Origin: Nocardia fluminea
GTDB lineage: Bacteria; Actinomycetota; Actinomycetes; Mycobacteriales; Mycobacteriaceae
DNA: 64,000 bases
Assembly (NCBI RefSeq): GCF_002846365.1
Contig: NZ_PJMW01000002.1
Span: forward strand, 2,914,001 to 2,978,000
Reading direction: 5' to 3'
Shown here: positions 46,035 through 55,877 of the stretch, one piece after another
Numbering within the stretch: the stretch's first letter is position 1
How the letters are laid out: each line of letters begins with the position of its first letter
Program-made: the position numbers and the translations under genes
The notes under the pieces: model-generated
What the model was told of the DNA's origin: nothing
What the model saw: the letters and a program-made list of their open reading frames with translations, nothing else
The model's database searches: none

Positions 46035-46700
46035 TCAGCCGAGCACGACCAGCCAGATGGCGATGTAGTGACACAGCGCCGCGACCACCGTCGCCGCGTG
46101 GAAGAACTCGTGGTGCCCGAAGTCCGGCCAGGGGTTGGGCCACTTGGTCGCGTAGAGAACAGCCCCCACGCTGTAGATCACGCCACCGACCGCGAGCAGC
46201 ACCAGCGGCGCCACACCCACGTTGTGCAGCAGCTCGGGGGCCACGGGCACGATCGCCCATCCCAGCAGCAGGTACAGCGGCACGCCCACCCAGGCGGGTG
46301 CGGTGGGCCACAACAGCTTCAACGCCACTCCGGCGAGAGCCCCCGCCCACACCACGACCAGCAGGATCTGCCCGGTTCGCCCGGGCAATCCGAGCAGCGC
46401 GAACGGCGTGTAACTGCCCGCGATGAACAGAAAGATCATCGAGTGGTCGGCCCGCTTCATCCGCACCCGCGTCCGCACGCTCGCCCAGGTGACCCGGTGA
46501 TACACCGCGCTCACCCCGAACAGCGCGCACACCGAGATGCCGTAGAGCAGCGTCGACCACCCGGCCGTCGGCGACGTGAGGAACCCGAACACCACGAGCA
46601 CCGTCACGGCGACAGCGGCGACCCCTACCGCCCAGGTATGGATCCAGCCACGAAAGCGTGGCTTGACCACCGTGGCGATCTCAGTCAGCACATCCTCCAC
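46035..46700 (-). CDS. Hemolysin III family membrane protein (PAQR/YqfA-like)
   Basis: 221 residues, seven membrane helices. Family signature: Ser/His residues of the PAQR fold in YGISVCALFGVSAVYHRVTW (parts), MKRADHSMIFLFIAGSYTPF (parts) and C-terminal FGHHEFFHAATVVAALCHY (parts). Bacterial role uncertain, possibly zinc-dependent lipid hydrolase activity. GTG 46700 follows GGGAGG. A perfect 20-bp palindrome lies 18 bp upstream. Equivalent of Rv1085c. Confidence 0.9.
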   Translation of the reverse strand: MEDVLTEIATVVKPRFRGWIHTWAVGVAAVAVTVLVVFGFLTSPTAGWSTLLYGISVCALFGVSAVYHRVTWASVRTRVRMKRADHSMIFLFIAGSYTPFALLGLPGRTGQILLVVVWAGALAGVALKLLWPTAPAWVGVPLYLLLGWAIVPVAPELLHNVGVAPLVLLAVGGVIYSVGAVLYATKWPNPWPDFGHHEFFHAATVVAALCHYIAIWLVVLG

Positions 46701-46717
46701 GAAACCTCCCGAGCCAA

Positions 46718-46737
46718 AACCTACGGTACCGTAGGTT
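46718..46737. promoter_or_regulatory. Perfect 20-bp palindromic operator
   Basis: Half-site AACCTACGGT with its exact complement, between the divergent hemolysin III and prenyl synthase genes. TACGGTACCGTA-type cores are common TetR-family operators. It overlaps the expected promoter of the hemolysin III gene. Confidence 0.6.
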
Positions 46738-46806
46738 ACCGTCCTCAGGCTACGGCAAACCCTGGGGAGGCGGGGGCACGAGGCGGTCCAGGCGTAGGGT
46801 GCGGCT

Positions 46807-47586
46807 GTGGAGTTTCTTGGTCGGGTGCGTGGATTGCCGTACCGCATCTACGAAGCCAGGCTGTCGCAGCAGCTGGCAGACAAGCAGCACCCTCGCCATG
46901 TCGCTGTCATGTGCGACGGCAATCGACGCTGGGCGCGCGAGAACGGGTTCACCGATGTGAGCCACGGCCATCGCGTCGGCGCCTTGAAGATCGCCGAGCT
47001 CGTCGGCTGGTGCTCGGACCAGGGCATCGAGATGGTCACCGTCTACCTGCTCTCCACCGAGAATCTGCGCCGCGACCCCGAAGAGCTGGAGACCCTGTTC
47101 GAGGTCATCACCGATGTCGTGGAGGAACTCTCCGCCCCGGAGCAGAACTGGAGCGTGCGGATCGTCGGGTCGCTCGCGGGTTTCCCCGAGCTGATCGCCA
47201 AGCGGCTGCGGGTGGCCGCCGAGCGCACGAGCGGGCGCGACGGCGTGCACGTGAACGTCGCGGTGGGCTACGGCGGACGCCAGGAGATCACCGACGCGGT
47301 GCGCTCACTGGTACGCCAGGAGATCGCCTCGGGCGAGTCGGGTGAGGACCTGGTGCAGTCGATCACGGTCGACGCGATCGGTCAGCACCTCTACACCTCC
47401 GGGCAGCCCGACCCGGATCTGGTGATCAGAACCTCTGGTGAGCAGCGACTTTCGGGTTTCCTGTTGTGGCAGAGCGCCTATTCGGAGATCTGGTTCACCG
47501 AGGCGTATTGGCCGGAGTTCCGGCGCGTCGACTTTCTGCGCGCGCTCAGGGATTACGCCGCGCGGCACCGCCGTTTCGGCGTGTGA
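46807..47586 (+). CDS. Short-chain Z-isoprenyl diphosphate synthase (UppS family)
   Basis: 259 residues, cis-prenyltransferase. Catalytic aspartate in VMCDGNRRWAR (Asp37); further blocks GHRVGALKIAE and RTSGEQRLSGFLLWQSAYSE (parts). By synteny it is the Rv1086 equivalent, which makes Z,E-farnesyl diphosphate for decaprenyl phosphate synthesis. GTG start at 46807 has TAGGGT ending six bases upstream, a leaderless arrangement. Confidence 0.92.
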   Translation: MEFLGRVRGLPYRIYEARLSQQLADKQHPRHVAVMCDGNRRWARENGFTDVSHGHRVGALKIAELVGWCSDQGIEMVTVYLLSTENLRRDPEELETLFEVITDVVEELSAPEQNWSVRIVGSLAGFPELIAKRLRVAAERTSGRDGVHVNVAVGYGGRQEITDAVRSLVRQEIASGESGEDLVQSITVDAIGQHLYTSGQPDPDLVIRTSGEQRLSGFLLWQSAYSEIWFTEAYWPEFRRVDFLRALRDYAARHRRFGV

Positions 47587-47615
47587 TGCCGTAACGGTCG
47601 CGTACTCTGCGGTCA

Positions 47616-48182
47616 GTGGAGCCCGAACAGCCTTCTTACATCAGCTATGAGGAATTCGGCAGGCGTTTCCTGGAATACGCCGTTTCCGAGCAGCGCATCG
47701 CCGACGCGTTCGGCCAACTCACCGGAGCCGCTTTCGATTTCGGGCCGATCGGGGTCGGTCCTGGCCGGCTGGCGAAGGTCACCGCGCAGGTGGAACTCGC
47801 GCAGCCACGAATCCTGCGTTTCGTCGACGCCTTCATCTCCTTCGAACTGACCATCCCGTTGCACGTGGATCTGGTCCTCGACCTGGCGGTCGACCGGTCG
47901 CGTTTCCGCGTCGACGGCACCGTGCACCTGCATCTCACCGCGCGCACGGCCGACCCGCTGCGGGTGGTCATCGATATCGCCGAGCCGCGTCCCGGTGACG
48001 TGCGGGTCAATGTCGCCAGCAGCTCCAAGCGCGGCGAGTTGCTGCGGGTGCTGGCCAGCGTCGACCACGAGATCCGCCGGTTCGTCGCCCGGTACGTCGC
48101 ACAGGAGATCCGCAAGCCCGAGATCGCGGCGGTCCGCAATATCGACGTGGCGACCAGGCTCGACGCGGCCTGGAAGTTGTAG
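47616..48182 (+). CDS. Conserved hypothetical protein
   Basis: 188 residues, no signal peptide or membrane helix. The middle (about 60-130) is beta-rich (ELTIPLHVDLVLDLAVDRSRF in parts, VDGTVHLHLTARTADPLRVVIDIAEP in parts), the C-terminus helical. It looks conserved and well folded but I do not recognise a named family. GTG 47616 has TACTCT ending seven bases upstream. Thirty bases after the prenyl synthase, same strand. Confidence 0.7.
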   Translation: MEPEQPSYISYEEFGRRFLEYAVSEQRIADAFGQLTGAAFDFGPIGVGPGRLAKVTAQVELAQPRILRFVDAFISFELTIPLHVDLVLDLAVDRSRFRVDGTVHLHLTARTADPLRVVIDIAEPRPGDVRVNVASSSKRGELLRVLASVDHEIRRFVARYVAQEIRKPEIAAVRNIDVATRLDAAWKL

Positions 48183-48264
48183 CGGAGTAGACCCGATCCG
48201 GCGCGACCCGCGACTAGGCTGCTGCGCGAGACCGGCCCGACGACACATTGCAGGGGTGTGAGCT

Positions 48265-49389
48265 GTGGGAATTGCGACGAAGGCGACCGGATGGCGTGCG
48301 CGGATCGCGGTGCTCGGCATCGTGCTCGGCGCCGTGGCGGCCGTCGCGGGCTGCGGTGGGGTCGACCAGCCCGCGCTGCCACGACTGACGCCCGCCGAGG
48401 AGCAGGCCGCCAAGGGCGCGGTGTTCGCCTATCGCACCGATGCCGAGCTGGCGGTGGTGCGCGGCGCCGAAACGTTGCGGGCACCGGGCAGTTTCGGTTA
48501 CTCGTCGGCCGCGGTGACCTTCACCAGGGACGGGCACTACGCGTTCGCGGTGGAGACCAGCAGCAAGACACTGGTCGCATTGGGCGTGCGGGACCGGTCG
48601 GTGACGCGCATACCGTGTGACTGCACCGACGCGGTGGCGTTGCGCGGATCGGTGGTCGGCTGGTGGCGCGAGCCGGGCGAGATCATGAGCATGGACCTGG
48701 CCGGTACCGAGCCCGCCGCGCCCGAACGCGAGATCGTCCTGCCGGATTCGCCGAGCCCGCTGACCGGTGGCGCGTGGGACGGGGCGAAGCTGGTGGCGGC
48801 CACCGACGAGTTCGTGCTGCTCGCCCGGGTGGAATCGCGCGGTCTGTGGTGGGAGAAGAGCCACCTCTACGCCATCGGCGCCGACGTCATCCTGCCGCTG
48901 GGTCGCGTCCCCGGCATCGATGCCGGACTCTCCGCCGCCGCCGGACCCGATGGGCACACCTTCGTGCTGGCCGGGACGACCGCGCGCAGCGCGACCTGCG
49001 GCAGCGGCAATGTGGCGACGATCGACGCCGCCACCAACGGTGTCCGGGCGCTGCCCACGCTGCCGGGTGAGTGCTCGGCGGCCTACAGCCCACGCTGGAG
49101 CGCCGACGGTTCGATCACGATCGCCACGCGCAAGTGGGCCGACGCCGCGGGCGCGCCCAGCGCGGTCGACCGGCTGCAATCGGCCGCGCAGGGGTGGGCG
49201 CCGGTGGGGGAGTACCCGGTGGTCGACATGCTCCCGCGCGCGCAGGAGTCGACGATCGAGGTGGTCGCCGGTGAGCCCACCGACGCGCGGGGTACCCCGC
49301 ACGGGGTGCTGGTGGTCCACAAGGGTGATGCCCGTGAGGAATTGGCGAAACAGGTCATCTCGCTGGGTGCGCCGACCGCCACCAACTGA
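48265..49389 (+). CDS. Secreted lipoprotein, beta-propeller-like
   Basis: 374 residues. Signal peptide with lipobox VAAVAGCGG (Cys near residue 30). The mature part has repeating strand patterns (AELAVVRGAETLRAPG, AVTFTRDGHYAFAV, AAYSPRWSADGSITIATRKWA in parts) typical of TolB/WD-like propellers. Function unknown. GTG at 48265 is preceded by AGGGGTG. Lies between the hypothetical gene at 47616 and coaA. Confidence 0.72.
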   Translation: MGIATKATGWRARIAVLGIVLGAVAAVAGCGGVDQPALPRLTPAEEQAAKGAVFAYRTDAELAVVRGAETLRAPGSFGYSSAAVTFTRDGHYAFAVETSSKTLVALGVRDRSVTRIPCDCTDAVALRGSVVGWWREPGEIMSMDLAGTEPAAPEREIVLPDSPSPLTGGAWDGAKLVAATDEFVLLARVESRGLWWEKSHLYAIGADVILPLGRVPGIDAGLSAAAGPDGHTFVLAGTTARSATCGSGNVATIDAATNGVRALPTLPGECSAAYSPRWSADGSITIATRKWADAAGAPSAVDRLQSAAQGWAPVGEYPVVDMLPRAQESTIEVVAGEPTDARGTPHGVLVVHKGDAREELAKQVISLGAPTATN

Positions 49390-49416
49390 GCCCGGTCGCG
49401 TTGCCGCCCTGGCTGT

Positions 49417-50340
49417 TCAGAGCTTGCGCAGCCGCAACCTGTTGATCGTGTGGTCGGAGTCCTTGCGCAACACCAGGGTCGCGCGGGGGCGCGTCGGCAG
49501 GATGTTCTCCACCAGGTTGGGACGGTTGGTCGAGTGCCAGATGTCGCGGGCGGCGGCGGTGGCCTGTTCGTCGTCGAACGCCGCGTAGTGGTGGAAGTGC
49601 GCGTCGGGGTCGGCGAAGCCGGTCTTGCGCAACGCGAGAAAGCGCTGCACATACCAGTTCTCGATGTCCTCGATGCGGGCGTCGACATAGATGGAGAAGT
49701 CGAACAGGTCCGACACCATCAGGCGCGGACCTGTCTGCAGCACGTTCAGGCCCTCGACGATGAGAATGTCGGGCTGGCGAACACAGTGCTTCTCGTCGGG
49801 CACGATGTCGTAGGACTTGTGCGAATACACCGGCGCGCACACCTCTTCGGCGCCCGACTTCACCTCGGTGACGAAGCGCAGCAGCTTGCGCCGGTCGTAG
49901 CTCTCCGGGAAACCCTTGCGGTGCATGATGCCGCGACGAATGAGTTCGGCTGTGGGATAAAGGAATCCGTCGGTGGTCACCAGGTCGACCCGCGGATGGT
50001 GATCCCAGCGCGCCAGCAGCGCCTGCAGTACGCGCGCGGTGGTCGACTTGCCGACCGCGACACTGCCCGCGACACCGATCACGAACGGCACCTGCTTGTC
50101 GGGATGCTTCTCCCCGAGGAAGGTGGCGGTGGCGGCGAACAGCCGCTGCCGGGCCGCGACCTGTAGATGGATCAACCGCGCCAGCGGCAGGTAGACCTCG
50201 GCGACCTCGTCGAGGTCGATCTGCTCGCCGAGACCGCGCAGGCCGGTCAGCTCGTCCTCGGTCAGTACCAGGGGAGTCGACTTGCGCAGTGTGCGCCACT
50301 GGCTTCGATCGAACTCCACATAGGGGCTCGGTTCACTCAT
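49417..50340 (-). CDS. coaA: Pantothenate kinase type I
   Basis: 307 residues; phosphorylates pantothenate, the first step to coenzyme A. P-loop GSVAVGKST (92-100), substrate blocks [24 protein letters not shown] and [10 protein letters not shown]. Length matches bacterial CoaA. ATG 50340 gives [16 protein letters not shown], the usual start. Adjacent to glyA as in mycobacteria, apart from the DUF885 gene. Confidence 0.96.
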   Translation of the reverse strand: MSEPSPYVEFDRSQWRTLRKSTPLVLTEDELTGLRGLGEQIDLDEVAEVYLPLARLIHLQVAARQRLFAATATFLGEKHPDKQVPFVIGVAGSVAVGKSTTARVLQALLARWDHHPRVDLVTTDGFLYPTAELIRRGIMHRKGFPESYDRRKLLRFVTEVKSGAEEVCAPVYSHKSYDIVPDEKHCVRQPDILIVEGLNVLQTGPRLMVSDLFDFSIYVDARIEDIENWYVQRFLALRKTGFADPDAHFHHYAAFDDEQATAAARDIWHSTNRPNLVENILPTRPRATLVLRKDSDHTINRLRLRKL

Positions 50341-50474
50341 CCGTGCCACCTACCCGACCCCCCGTCCGGGCGCATCCGCACAGCTTGGCTGCCCGTCTGG
50401 TGAGATCCGGGATAACTCTGACCGCATAGCGAGATTGTGCTCCGTGCTCGCGGCCCGCGCGCAACAGGGGGTTT

Positions 50475-50492
50475 GGCTACCGGTCGGTAACC
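50475..50492. promoter_or_regulatory. 18-bp imperfect palindrome between coaA and DUF885 gene
   Basis: GGCTACCG and CGGTAACC around GT; one mismatch. Possible TetR-type operator in the divergent promoter region. Weak evidence. Confidence 0.3.
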
Positions 50493-50548
50493 AGCGACAA
50501 CGCCGAGGTAAGACGCCATTTTCCGATCGACCACGTAAGGTCGGGCGG

Positions 50549-51757
50549 ATGGGGTCACATCCACTTGTCACCGAATACCTGCGCCTGGGTTTGGCTTTCG
50601 ATCGCCTCGAGGAGGGCTTCGTCGACGCCTACACCGGCGACCCGCGGTTGCGCCGCGATGTCGAGAACGCCGCCGCACCGGTGCCCTCGGAGCTGGCCCG
50701 GCGCGCCGTCGAGCTGCGGGCCGCGCTGCCCGATGCCGGGCTCTCGGCCCAGCGCACCGAATTCCTCGACGCCCATCTGGTGGCGATGGAATGTTCGGCT
50801 CGCAAGTTCGCCGGCGAGCAGATCGGCTTCGTCGACGAGGTCCGCGCCTACTTCGACGTCGACATCGCTCCCGGTGACCCCGACGACTACCGCGAAGCGC
50901 ACCGCCAGATGGACGAGGTGCTCGGCGGCGACGGGCCGCTGGCCGAACGCGCCGCCGCCTACCGTCGCGGCGACGAGATCCCCCCGGAAAAGCTCGGCGC
51001 CTGCGTCGAAGCGTTCTCCAGCGCGCTGCGCGAGCGGGTGCGGCAACGCTATCCACTGCCCGACAACGAGCACGTCACCTACGAGGTCGTCGGCGACAAG
51101 CCGTGGTCCGGCTTCAACTACTACCTCGGCGATTTCGCCTCCACGGTCGCGATCAACTCCGACCTCAAACAGCACATGGGCAATCTGCCCGCGCTCATCG
51201 CGCACGAGGCCTACCCCGGCCATCACACCGAGCACTGCCGCAAGGAGGCCGGGCTGGTCGCGGCGGGCGAGGACGAGCAGACGCTGTTCCTGGTCAACAC
51301 CCCGCAGTGCCTGATGGCCGAGGGCCTCGCCGACCTGGCCCTGCGGTCGATCGTCGGGCCGGGGTGGGGCGTCTGGGCGCAGGAGATCTACGCCGATCTC
51401 GGCCTTCGTTTCGACGGTGAACGGGCCGAACGCTTCTCGACCGCGTCGGCGAAATTGCTGAACGTGCGTCAGGACGCCGCGCTGCTGCTGCACGATCAGC
51501 ATCGCAGCGAGGACGAGGTGGCGCTGTTCCTGCAGCGGTGGATTCTGGCGACGCCGGAACGAGCGCGGCAGTCGCTGCGGTTTCTGTCCTCGCCGCTGTG
51601 GCGGGCCTACATCAGCACCTATGTCGAGGGGTACCGCTTGCTCGGTGGGTGGCTCGACGGCGCGACCGACGCCCAGGATCGGGTCGAGCGGTTCGGGCGT
51701 CTGCTCGACGAGCCGCTGACGCCGGGAGCGATCCGGCGGATGGGTGTCGCTCCCTGA
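50549..51757 (+). CDS. DUF885 family protein (putative metallopeptidase)
   Basis: 402 residues. DUF885 proteins are thermolysin-like or carboxypeptidase-like with HEAYPGHH, seen here at about 219-226 (HExxxGHH, zinc ligands), preceded by NYYLGDFASTVAINSDL (parts) and followed by MAEGLADLALR. Shorter than the usual 550-600 residues; the N-terminal third is reduced. ATG 50549 has TAAGGT ending seven bases upstream, supporting this start over an upstream one. Cytoplasmic; substrate unknown. Confidence 0.82.
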   Translation: MGSHPLVTEYLRLGLAFDRLEEGFVDAYTGDPRLRRDVENAAAPVPSELARRAVELRAALPDAGLSAQRTEFLDAHLVAMECSARKFAGEQIGFVDEVRAYFDVDIAPGDPDDYREAHRQMDEVLGGDGPLAERAAAYRRGDEIPPEKLGACVEAFSSALRERVRQRYPLPDNEHVTYEVVGDKPWSGFNYYLGDFASTVAINSDLKQHMGNLPALIAHEAYPGHHTEHCRKEAGLVAAGEDEQTLFLVNTPQCLMAEGLADLALRSIVGPGWGVWAQEIYADLGLRFDGERAERFSTASAKLLNVRQDAALLLHDQHRSEDEVALFLQRWILATPERARQSLRFLSSPLWRAYISTYVEGYRLLGGWLDGATDAQDRVERFGRLLDEPLTPGAIRRMGVAP

Positions 51758-51915
51758 TGTCGTCGCGGCGTCGGGTTGAACAGCGCGTTCACGCGTTCGA
51801 CGGCTATCGAACCTGGTCAGACGGGCTGTGACCCTCGTCTCTCCGGTGGCGGCCGAGACGGTGTTGCGGTATCCCCGTGCTCGGCTCGCACACGGGCGGC
51901 AATAGACTCGACGGC

Positions 51916-53211
51916 GTGACGCAGACGACCGCTTCGGTGAATACCCAGTCTCTCGGTGAGCTCGATCCCGAGTTGGCCGCCGCGATGGCGGGCGAGCTCG
52001 CCCGCGAACGCGACACCCTCGAGATGATCGCTTCGGAGAACTTCGTGCCGCGCGCGGTCCTGCAGGCGCAGGGCTCCGTCCTCACGAACAAGTACGCCGA
52101 GGGTTACCCGGGCCGCCGCTACTACGGTGGCTGCGAGGCCGTCGACGTGGTGGAGACCCTGGCTCGCGACCGCGCCAAGGAGCTCTTCGGCGCGGAATTC
52201 GCCAACGTGCAGCCCCACTCGGGCGCGCAGGCCAACGCCGCGGTGCTGATGGCGCTGATGAACCCGGGCGAGACCCTGCTCGGCCTCGACCTCGCGCACG
52301 GCGGCCATCTCACCCACGGCATGCGCCTGAACTTCTCGGGCAAGCTCTACGACGTCCACTCCTACGGTGTGTCGAAGGAAGACCACCGCATCGACATGGA
52401 CGAGGTGCGTGACATCGCACTGAAGGCCAAGCCGAAGGTGATCGTCGCCGGCTGGTCGGCCTACCCGCGCCACCAGGACTTCGCTCGCTTCCGTGAGATC
52501 GCCGACGAGGTCGGCGCCTACCTGTGGGTCGACATGGCCCACTTCGCCGGCCTGGTCGCCGCGGGTCTGCACCCCTCGCCGGTGCCCTACGCCGACGTGG
52601 TGTCCTCCACCGTGCACAAGACCCTCGGTGGCCCCCGTTCCGGCCTGATCCTGGCCAAGCAGGAATTCGCCAAGAAGCTCAACTCCGCGGTGTTCCCCGG
52701 TCAGCAGGGCGGCCCGCTCATGCACGTGATCGCCGCCAAGGCCGCCGCGTTCAAGATCGCCGCCACCGAGGAGTTCGCCGACCGCCAGGTCCGCACGCTG
52801 TCCGGTGCCCGTATCCTCGCCGAGCGCCTGACCGGCGCCGATGTGAAGGACAAGGGCGTTTCCGTCCTCACCGGCGGCACGGATGTGCACCTGGTCCTGG
52901 TCGACCTGCGCAACTCCGAGCTCGACGGTCAGCAGGCCGAGGACGTCCTCCACGAGGTCGGCATCACCGTCAACCGCAACGCCGTGCCCTTCGACCCTCG
53001 CCCCCCGATGGTCACCTCCGGCCTGCGCATCGGCACCGCCGCCCTGGCCACCCGCGGCTTCGGCGACACCGAATTCACCGAGGTGGCCGACATCATCGCC
53101 GCCGCCCTGGCAGGCACCTCCGATGTCGATACCCTGCGCGGCCGGGTCTCGCGCCTGGCCCAGAGCGTCCCGCTCTACCAGGGTCTCGAGGACTGGCGCC
53201 TGCTCGGCTGA
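51916..53211 (+). CDS. glyA: Serine hydroxymethyltransferase
   Basis: 431 residues. Interconverts serine and glycine with tetrahydrofolate. PLP lysine in [14 protein letters not shown] (Lys235); other blocks [23 protein letters not shown] and [13 protein letters not shown] 51916 lies exactly seven bases after TAGACT, so the mRNA is probably leaderless; an upstream start at 51877 would precede the promoter. Strong terminator follows. Rv1093 equivalent. Confidence 0.97.
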   Translation: MTQTTASVNTQSLGELDPELAAAMAGELARERDTLEMIASENFVPRAVLQAQGSVLTNKYAEGYPGRRYYGGCEAVDVVETLARDRAKELFGAEFANVQPHSGAQANAAVLMALMNPGETLLGLDLAHGGHLTHGMRLNFSGKLYDVHSYGVSKEDHRIDMDEVRDIALKAKPKVIVAGWSAYPRHQDFARFREIADEVGAYLWVDMAHFAGLVAAGLHPSPVPYADVVSSTVHKTLGGPRSGLILAKQEFAKKLNSAVFPGQQGGPLMHVIAAKAAAFKIAATEEFADRQVRTLSGARILAERLTGADVKDKGVSVLTGGTDVHLVLVDLRNSELDGQQAEDVLHEVGITVNRNAVPFDPRPPMVTSGLRIGTAALATRGFGDTEFTEVADIIAAALAGTSDVDTLRGRVSRLAQSVPLYQGLEDWRLLG

Positions 53212-53228
53212 GCCGGGAATCTCTGCCC

Positions 53229-53265
53229 GATGGCCTCTGTCCGCACTGTGCGGACAGGGGCCATC
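53229..53265 (+). terminator. glyA terminator
   Basis: 17-bp stem with a single G-T mismatch (GATGGCCTCTGTCCGCA pairing), 3-nt loop, followed by GTGTTGT. Eighteen bases past the glyA stop. Confidence 0.82.
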
Positions 53266-53336
53266 GTGTTGTCGGAACACACAAAGTTCCGGTGAATCGC
53301 GTACGTGCCTAATGGAATAGGGCATGGTCAGTCCGT

Positions 53337-53549
53337 ATGGAATATCGACGTGCGCTTGCGCGTGAGGTCGGCGGGGAGGTGCATGCGTTCGAGTTGCTCA
53401 CCGAGGCCGAGGCCAGGGAGCTGATCGAGCTGTTCCGGGCCGCGCGGGCCAATGAGGTGCGGGCGTTGCGCCGGGCTATCGACGCCGCGCTCACCGCGAT
53501 GCCCGCTCCGCTGCGCAAGGTCTCGCGCAAGATCATCTTCGGCAGCTGA
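53337..53549 (+). CDS. Small helical protein, unknown
   Basis: 70 residues, Arg/Glu/Ala-rich, predicted as a helical hairpin (LLTEAEARELIELFRAARANE in two parts). Its stop overlaps the ATG of the next gene (TGATG), so the two are coupled and probably act together. No family recognised. Confidence 0.62.
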   Translation: MEYRRALAREVGGEVHAFELLTEAEARELIELFRAARANEVRALRRAIDAALTAMPAPLRKVSRKIIFGS

Positions 53550-54847
53550 TGATCGAAACCGAACTCGAAGCGCAGACCCAGCTCGTGGTGCTCGCGCGCA
53601 CGCTGCAGGTACCGCCGCAGCACCTCGCGCCGCTGGCCCGTCTCGGCGCGGTGCACCTGTCGGCGATCCAGCAGCAGATCCTGCGCGCCCTGCACGCCGA
53701 GCACGCGGACACCTTCCGGCGGGTCAGCCCGATCGTGCCGATCTTTCCGGTGGGTGTGGGCGTCGCGCTGTTCGAGCGGGTGGTACCGCCGGTGCTGGCC
53801 GCACGTTTCCTCGGCGCGGTCGGGGTGAAGCACCCGCAGAAGTGCGCGCAGGCCCTGTGCGCGGTCGATGCCGTCTACGCGGCCGACGGAGCGCCGTACC
53901 TGGACCCGAACGTCTTCGAACAGCTGATGCGCTACGGCAGGCCGGAGCCGATCACCCGCATCATCAACGAGCTACTGCGCCGTCGCGACTACGTCACGGC
54001 CGCACGGTTTCTCTCGGTGGTGGACGAGCCGCTGATCGCGGCACTGGAGCAGTCCGTTCTCGATGACGCGGGCCTGGTCTTCACCGCCGCCTACGCCTAC
54101 CCGGCGCACACACTGAGCCGGATCGTCCGCCAGCTGCTGGCAGGCCCGCGCCAGCGGCTACCGGCGATGCTGCACACCGTGCTGGCCGGTCCGCCCGCCC
54201 TGCATCACGCGATGCTCGCCCTGTTCTGCAAGGTCGCCCCCGATGTCACGGCCACCCTCGGCGACATCTTCTTCGGCCGTGGCACCGCCCACGAGGTCGG
54301 CCGATTCCTGCTCACCGCGGTCAACCGGAACGCCTCGCCCGCTCTGCTCACCGTCATCGGCCGGCTCGATCCTGTTGCCCTGTGGGCCTTGTCGACGAAC
54401 CCGCAATTCGCCGACACCGACGTGCTCGGCGCGCTGGTCCGCTCGCTGGACGGCAAGGACGAAGCCGATCCGTGGCGCGGCCTGTTCGCCCTCTCGGCCC
54501 GGCTGAGCGAGCCGGCCCGCCGCCACATCGCGGCCACCCTCGCCGAACTCGACGAGACCTCGGTGGCCGCGCTCCCCGCGCACGCCACCGACGCCACCTA
54601 CTGGCCCGCTCTGCTGCAACTGCTCGCCGAATCCGAACCCGCTGCCCAGTCCAGGGTCGCCGCGATCTGGTCGCGCCTCTCCCCGGAATGGCAGGCGGGC
54701 ATCGAACGCCACATCCACGAAAACCGCTACGACACCCGCCTGAGCCGCATCACCGACGCGCTCACCACCGTCACCCCCGAGGAAGTCTTCTTCCGCCGCC
54801 GTCAGCAGATCCGCCAGCGCGGTGAAGACCACTTCGCGTCGTGGTGA
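53549..54847 (+). CDS. Helical-repeat hypothetical protein
   Basis: 432 residues, no membrane segment or signal peptide. Composed of helical hairpins that look like armadillo/MgtE-N or HEAT-type repeats (LVRSLDGKDEADPWRGLFAL, LARLGAVHLSAIQQQILRAL, ALVTAAYAYPAHTLS-like blocks). Downstream partner of the 70-residue protein. Six bases separate it from the convergent LLM gene. Function unknown; a scaffold role is a guess from repeats. Confidence 0.68.
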   Translation: MIETELEAQTQLVVLARTLQVPPQHLAPLARLGAVHLSAIQQQILRALHAEHADTFRRVSPIVPIFPVGVGVALFERVVPPVLAARFLGAVGVKHPQKCAQALCAVDAVYAADGAPYLDPNVFEQLMRYGRPEPITRIINELLRRRDYVTAARFLSVVDEPLIAALEQSVLDDAGLVFTAAYAYPAHTLSRIVRQLLAGPRQRLPAMLHTVLAGPPALHHAMLALFCKVAPDVTATLGDIFFGRGTAHEVGRFLLTAVNRNASPALLTVIGRLDPVALWALSTNPQFADTDVLGALVRSLDGKDEADPWRGLFALSARLSEPARRHIAATLAELDETSVAALPAHATDATYWPALLQLLAESEPAAQSRVAAIWSRLSPEWQAGIERHIHENRYDTRLSRITDALTTVTPEEVFFRRRQQIRQRGEDHFASW

Positions 54848-54853
54848 GGGCGC

Positions 54854-55837
54854 TCAGTCCAGCAGAGGCCGCAGGGCGCGGCCGGTCTGTTCGATGACGC
54901 CGGGTTCGTGGCCGTTGGCGATCAGGTTGACGATGACCCCGTCGATGCCGTGACCGAGGACGCGGTCGCGGATCTGTTCGGCGACTTCGTCCGGCGTACC
55001 GGCGAATTGACGGTCGGCGACGGTGGCTCGGCGTTCGGCTTCGCTCAGGGTCGACAGGTCGATGCCGAGCCGGGACAGCATGTCGGCCTGGGTCTTTCGC
55101 GCGCGGTCGCCGTCTTCGTCGACGATGGCCAGGGCGAGGAAGCTGGTCTCGAGGGTGGCGGGGTCGCGGTCCGCTTCCGCGCAACGCTGGTGCAGGGCGT
55201 CGAGTTTGCGGGGCAGCTCGGAGGCGTTGCAGATGATGTTGAGGTGGTCGGCGAAGCGGGCGGCCATGCCGAAGGTCTTCTTCTCACCGCCACCGCCGAG
55301 CAGAATCGGCAGGTCGTCGCGGATGCGGGGCTCGTTCATCGCGTTCTCGGTGTGATACCACTTTCCGTCGAAGGTGGAGCGCTGCCCGCGCAGCATCGGC
55401 GTGATGATCCGCAATGCCTCGTCGAGCCGCTCGAACCGTTCGGTGAAGGTGCCGAATTCGAACCCGTACTGCTGATGCTCCAGCTCGAACCAGCCCGCCC
55501 CGATGCCGAGCACCGCCCGGCCACCGCTCACCACGTCGAGCGTGGTGACGGTCTTGGCGAGCAGCGCGGGATTGCGATAGGTGTTGCCGGTGACCAAGGC
55601 CGACAACTGGATGCGCTCGGTCGCGGTGGCCAGACCCGAGAGCGCCGAGTAGGCCTCGAGCATCGGCTCCTCGGGCTCGCCGATCAACGGCAGCTGATAG
55701 AAGTGATCCATCACGAAAGCGGCGTCGAACCCCGCCCGCTCCGCCTCCCTGGCCTGCGCGATCACCGCGGGAAACAGCTCACGCACCGAGGACGTGTTGC
55801 TGAAGTTGGGCATCTGATAACCGAGTCGAATGCTCAT
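54854..55837 (-). CDS. F420-dependent LLM oxidoreductase (TIGR03560-like)
   Basis: 327 residues, luciferase-like barrel. Blocks: AGFDAAFVMDHFYQLP, TERIQLSALVTGNTYRNPALLAKTV (parts), RAVLGIGAGWFELEHQQYG and LPILLGGGGEKKTF. This subgroup is usually F420-dependent. ATG 55837 has TACAGT ending seven bases upstream; the 22-bp palindrome just beyond it lies in the -35/-10 spacer. Confidence 0.85.
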   Translation of the reverse strand: MSIRLGYQMPNFSNTSSVRELFPAVIAQAREAERAGFDAAFVMDHFYQLPLIGEPEEPMLEAYSALSGLATATERIQLSALVTGNTYRNPALLAKTVTTLDVVSGGRAVLGIGAGWFELEHQQYGFEFGTFTERFERLDEALRIITPMLRGQRSTFDGKWYHTENAMNEPRIRDDLPILLGGGGEKKTFGMAARFADHLNIICNASELPRKLDALHQRCAEADRDPATLETSFLALAIVDEDGDRARKTQADMLSRLGIDLSTLSEAERRATVADRQFAGTPDEVAEQIRDRVLGHGIDGVIVNLIANGHEPGVIEQTGRALRPLLD

Positions 55838-55844
55838 ATCGCCG

Positions 55845-55877
55845 ACTGTATGACTTGGAGTGCACTCCAAGTCAAGC
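55845..55877 (-). promoter_or_regulatory. MerR-type promoter/operator of the LLM gene
   Basis: Minus strand: -35 TTGACT (55872-55877), 19-bp spacer, -10 TACAGT (55845-55850). The spacer region carries a perfect 22-bp palindrome (55852-55873; half-site GACTTGGAGTG). An overlong 19-bp spacer filled by a palindrome is the hallmark of MerR-family activation. No merR gene is in the window. Confidence 0.6.
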
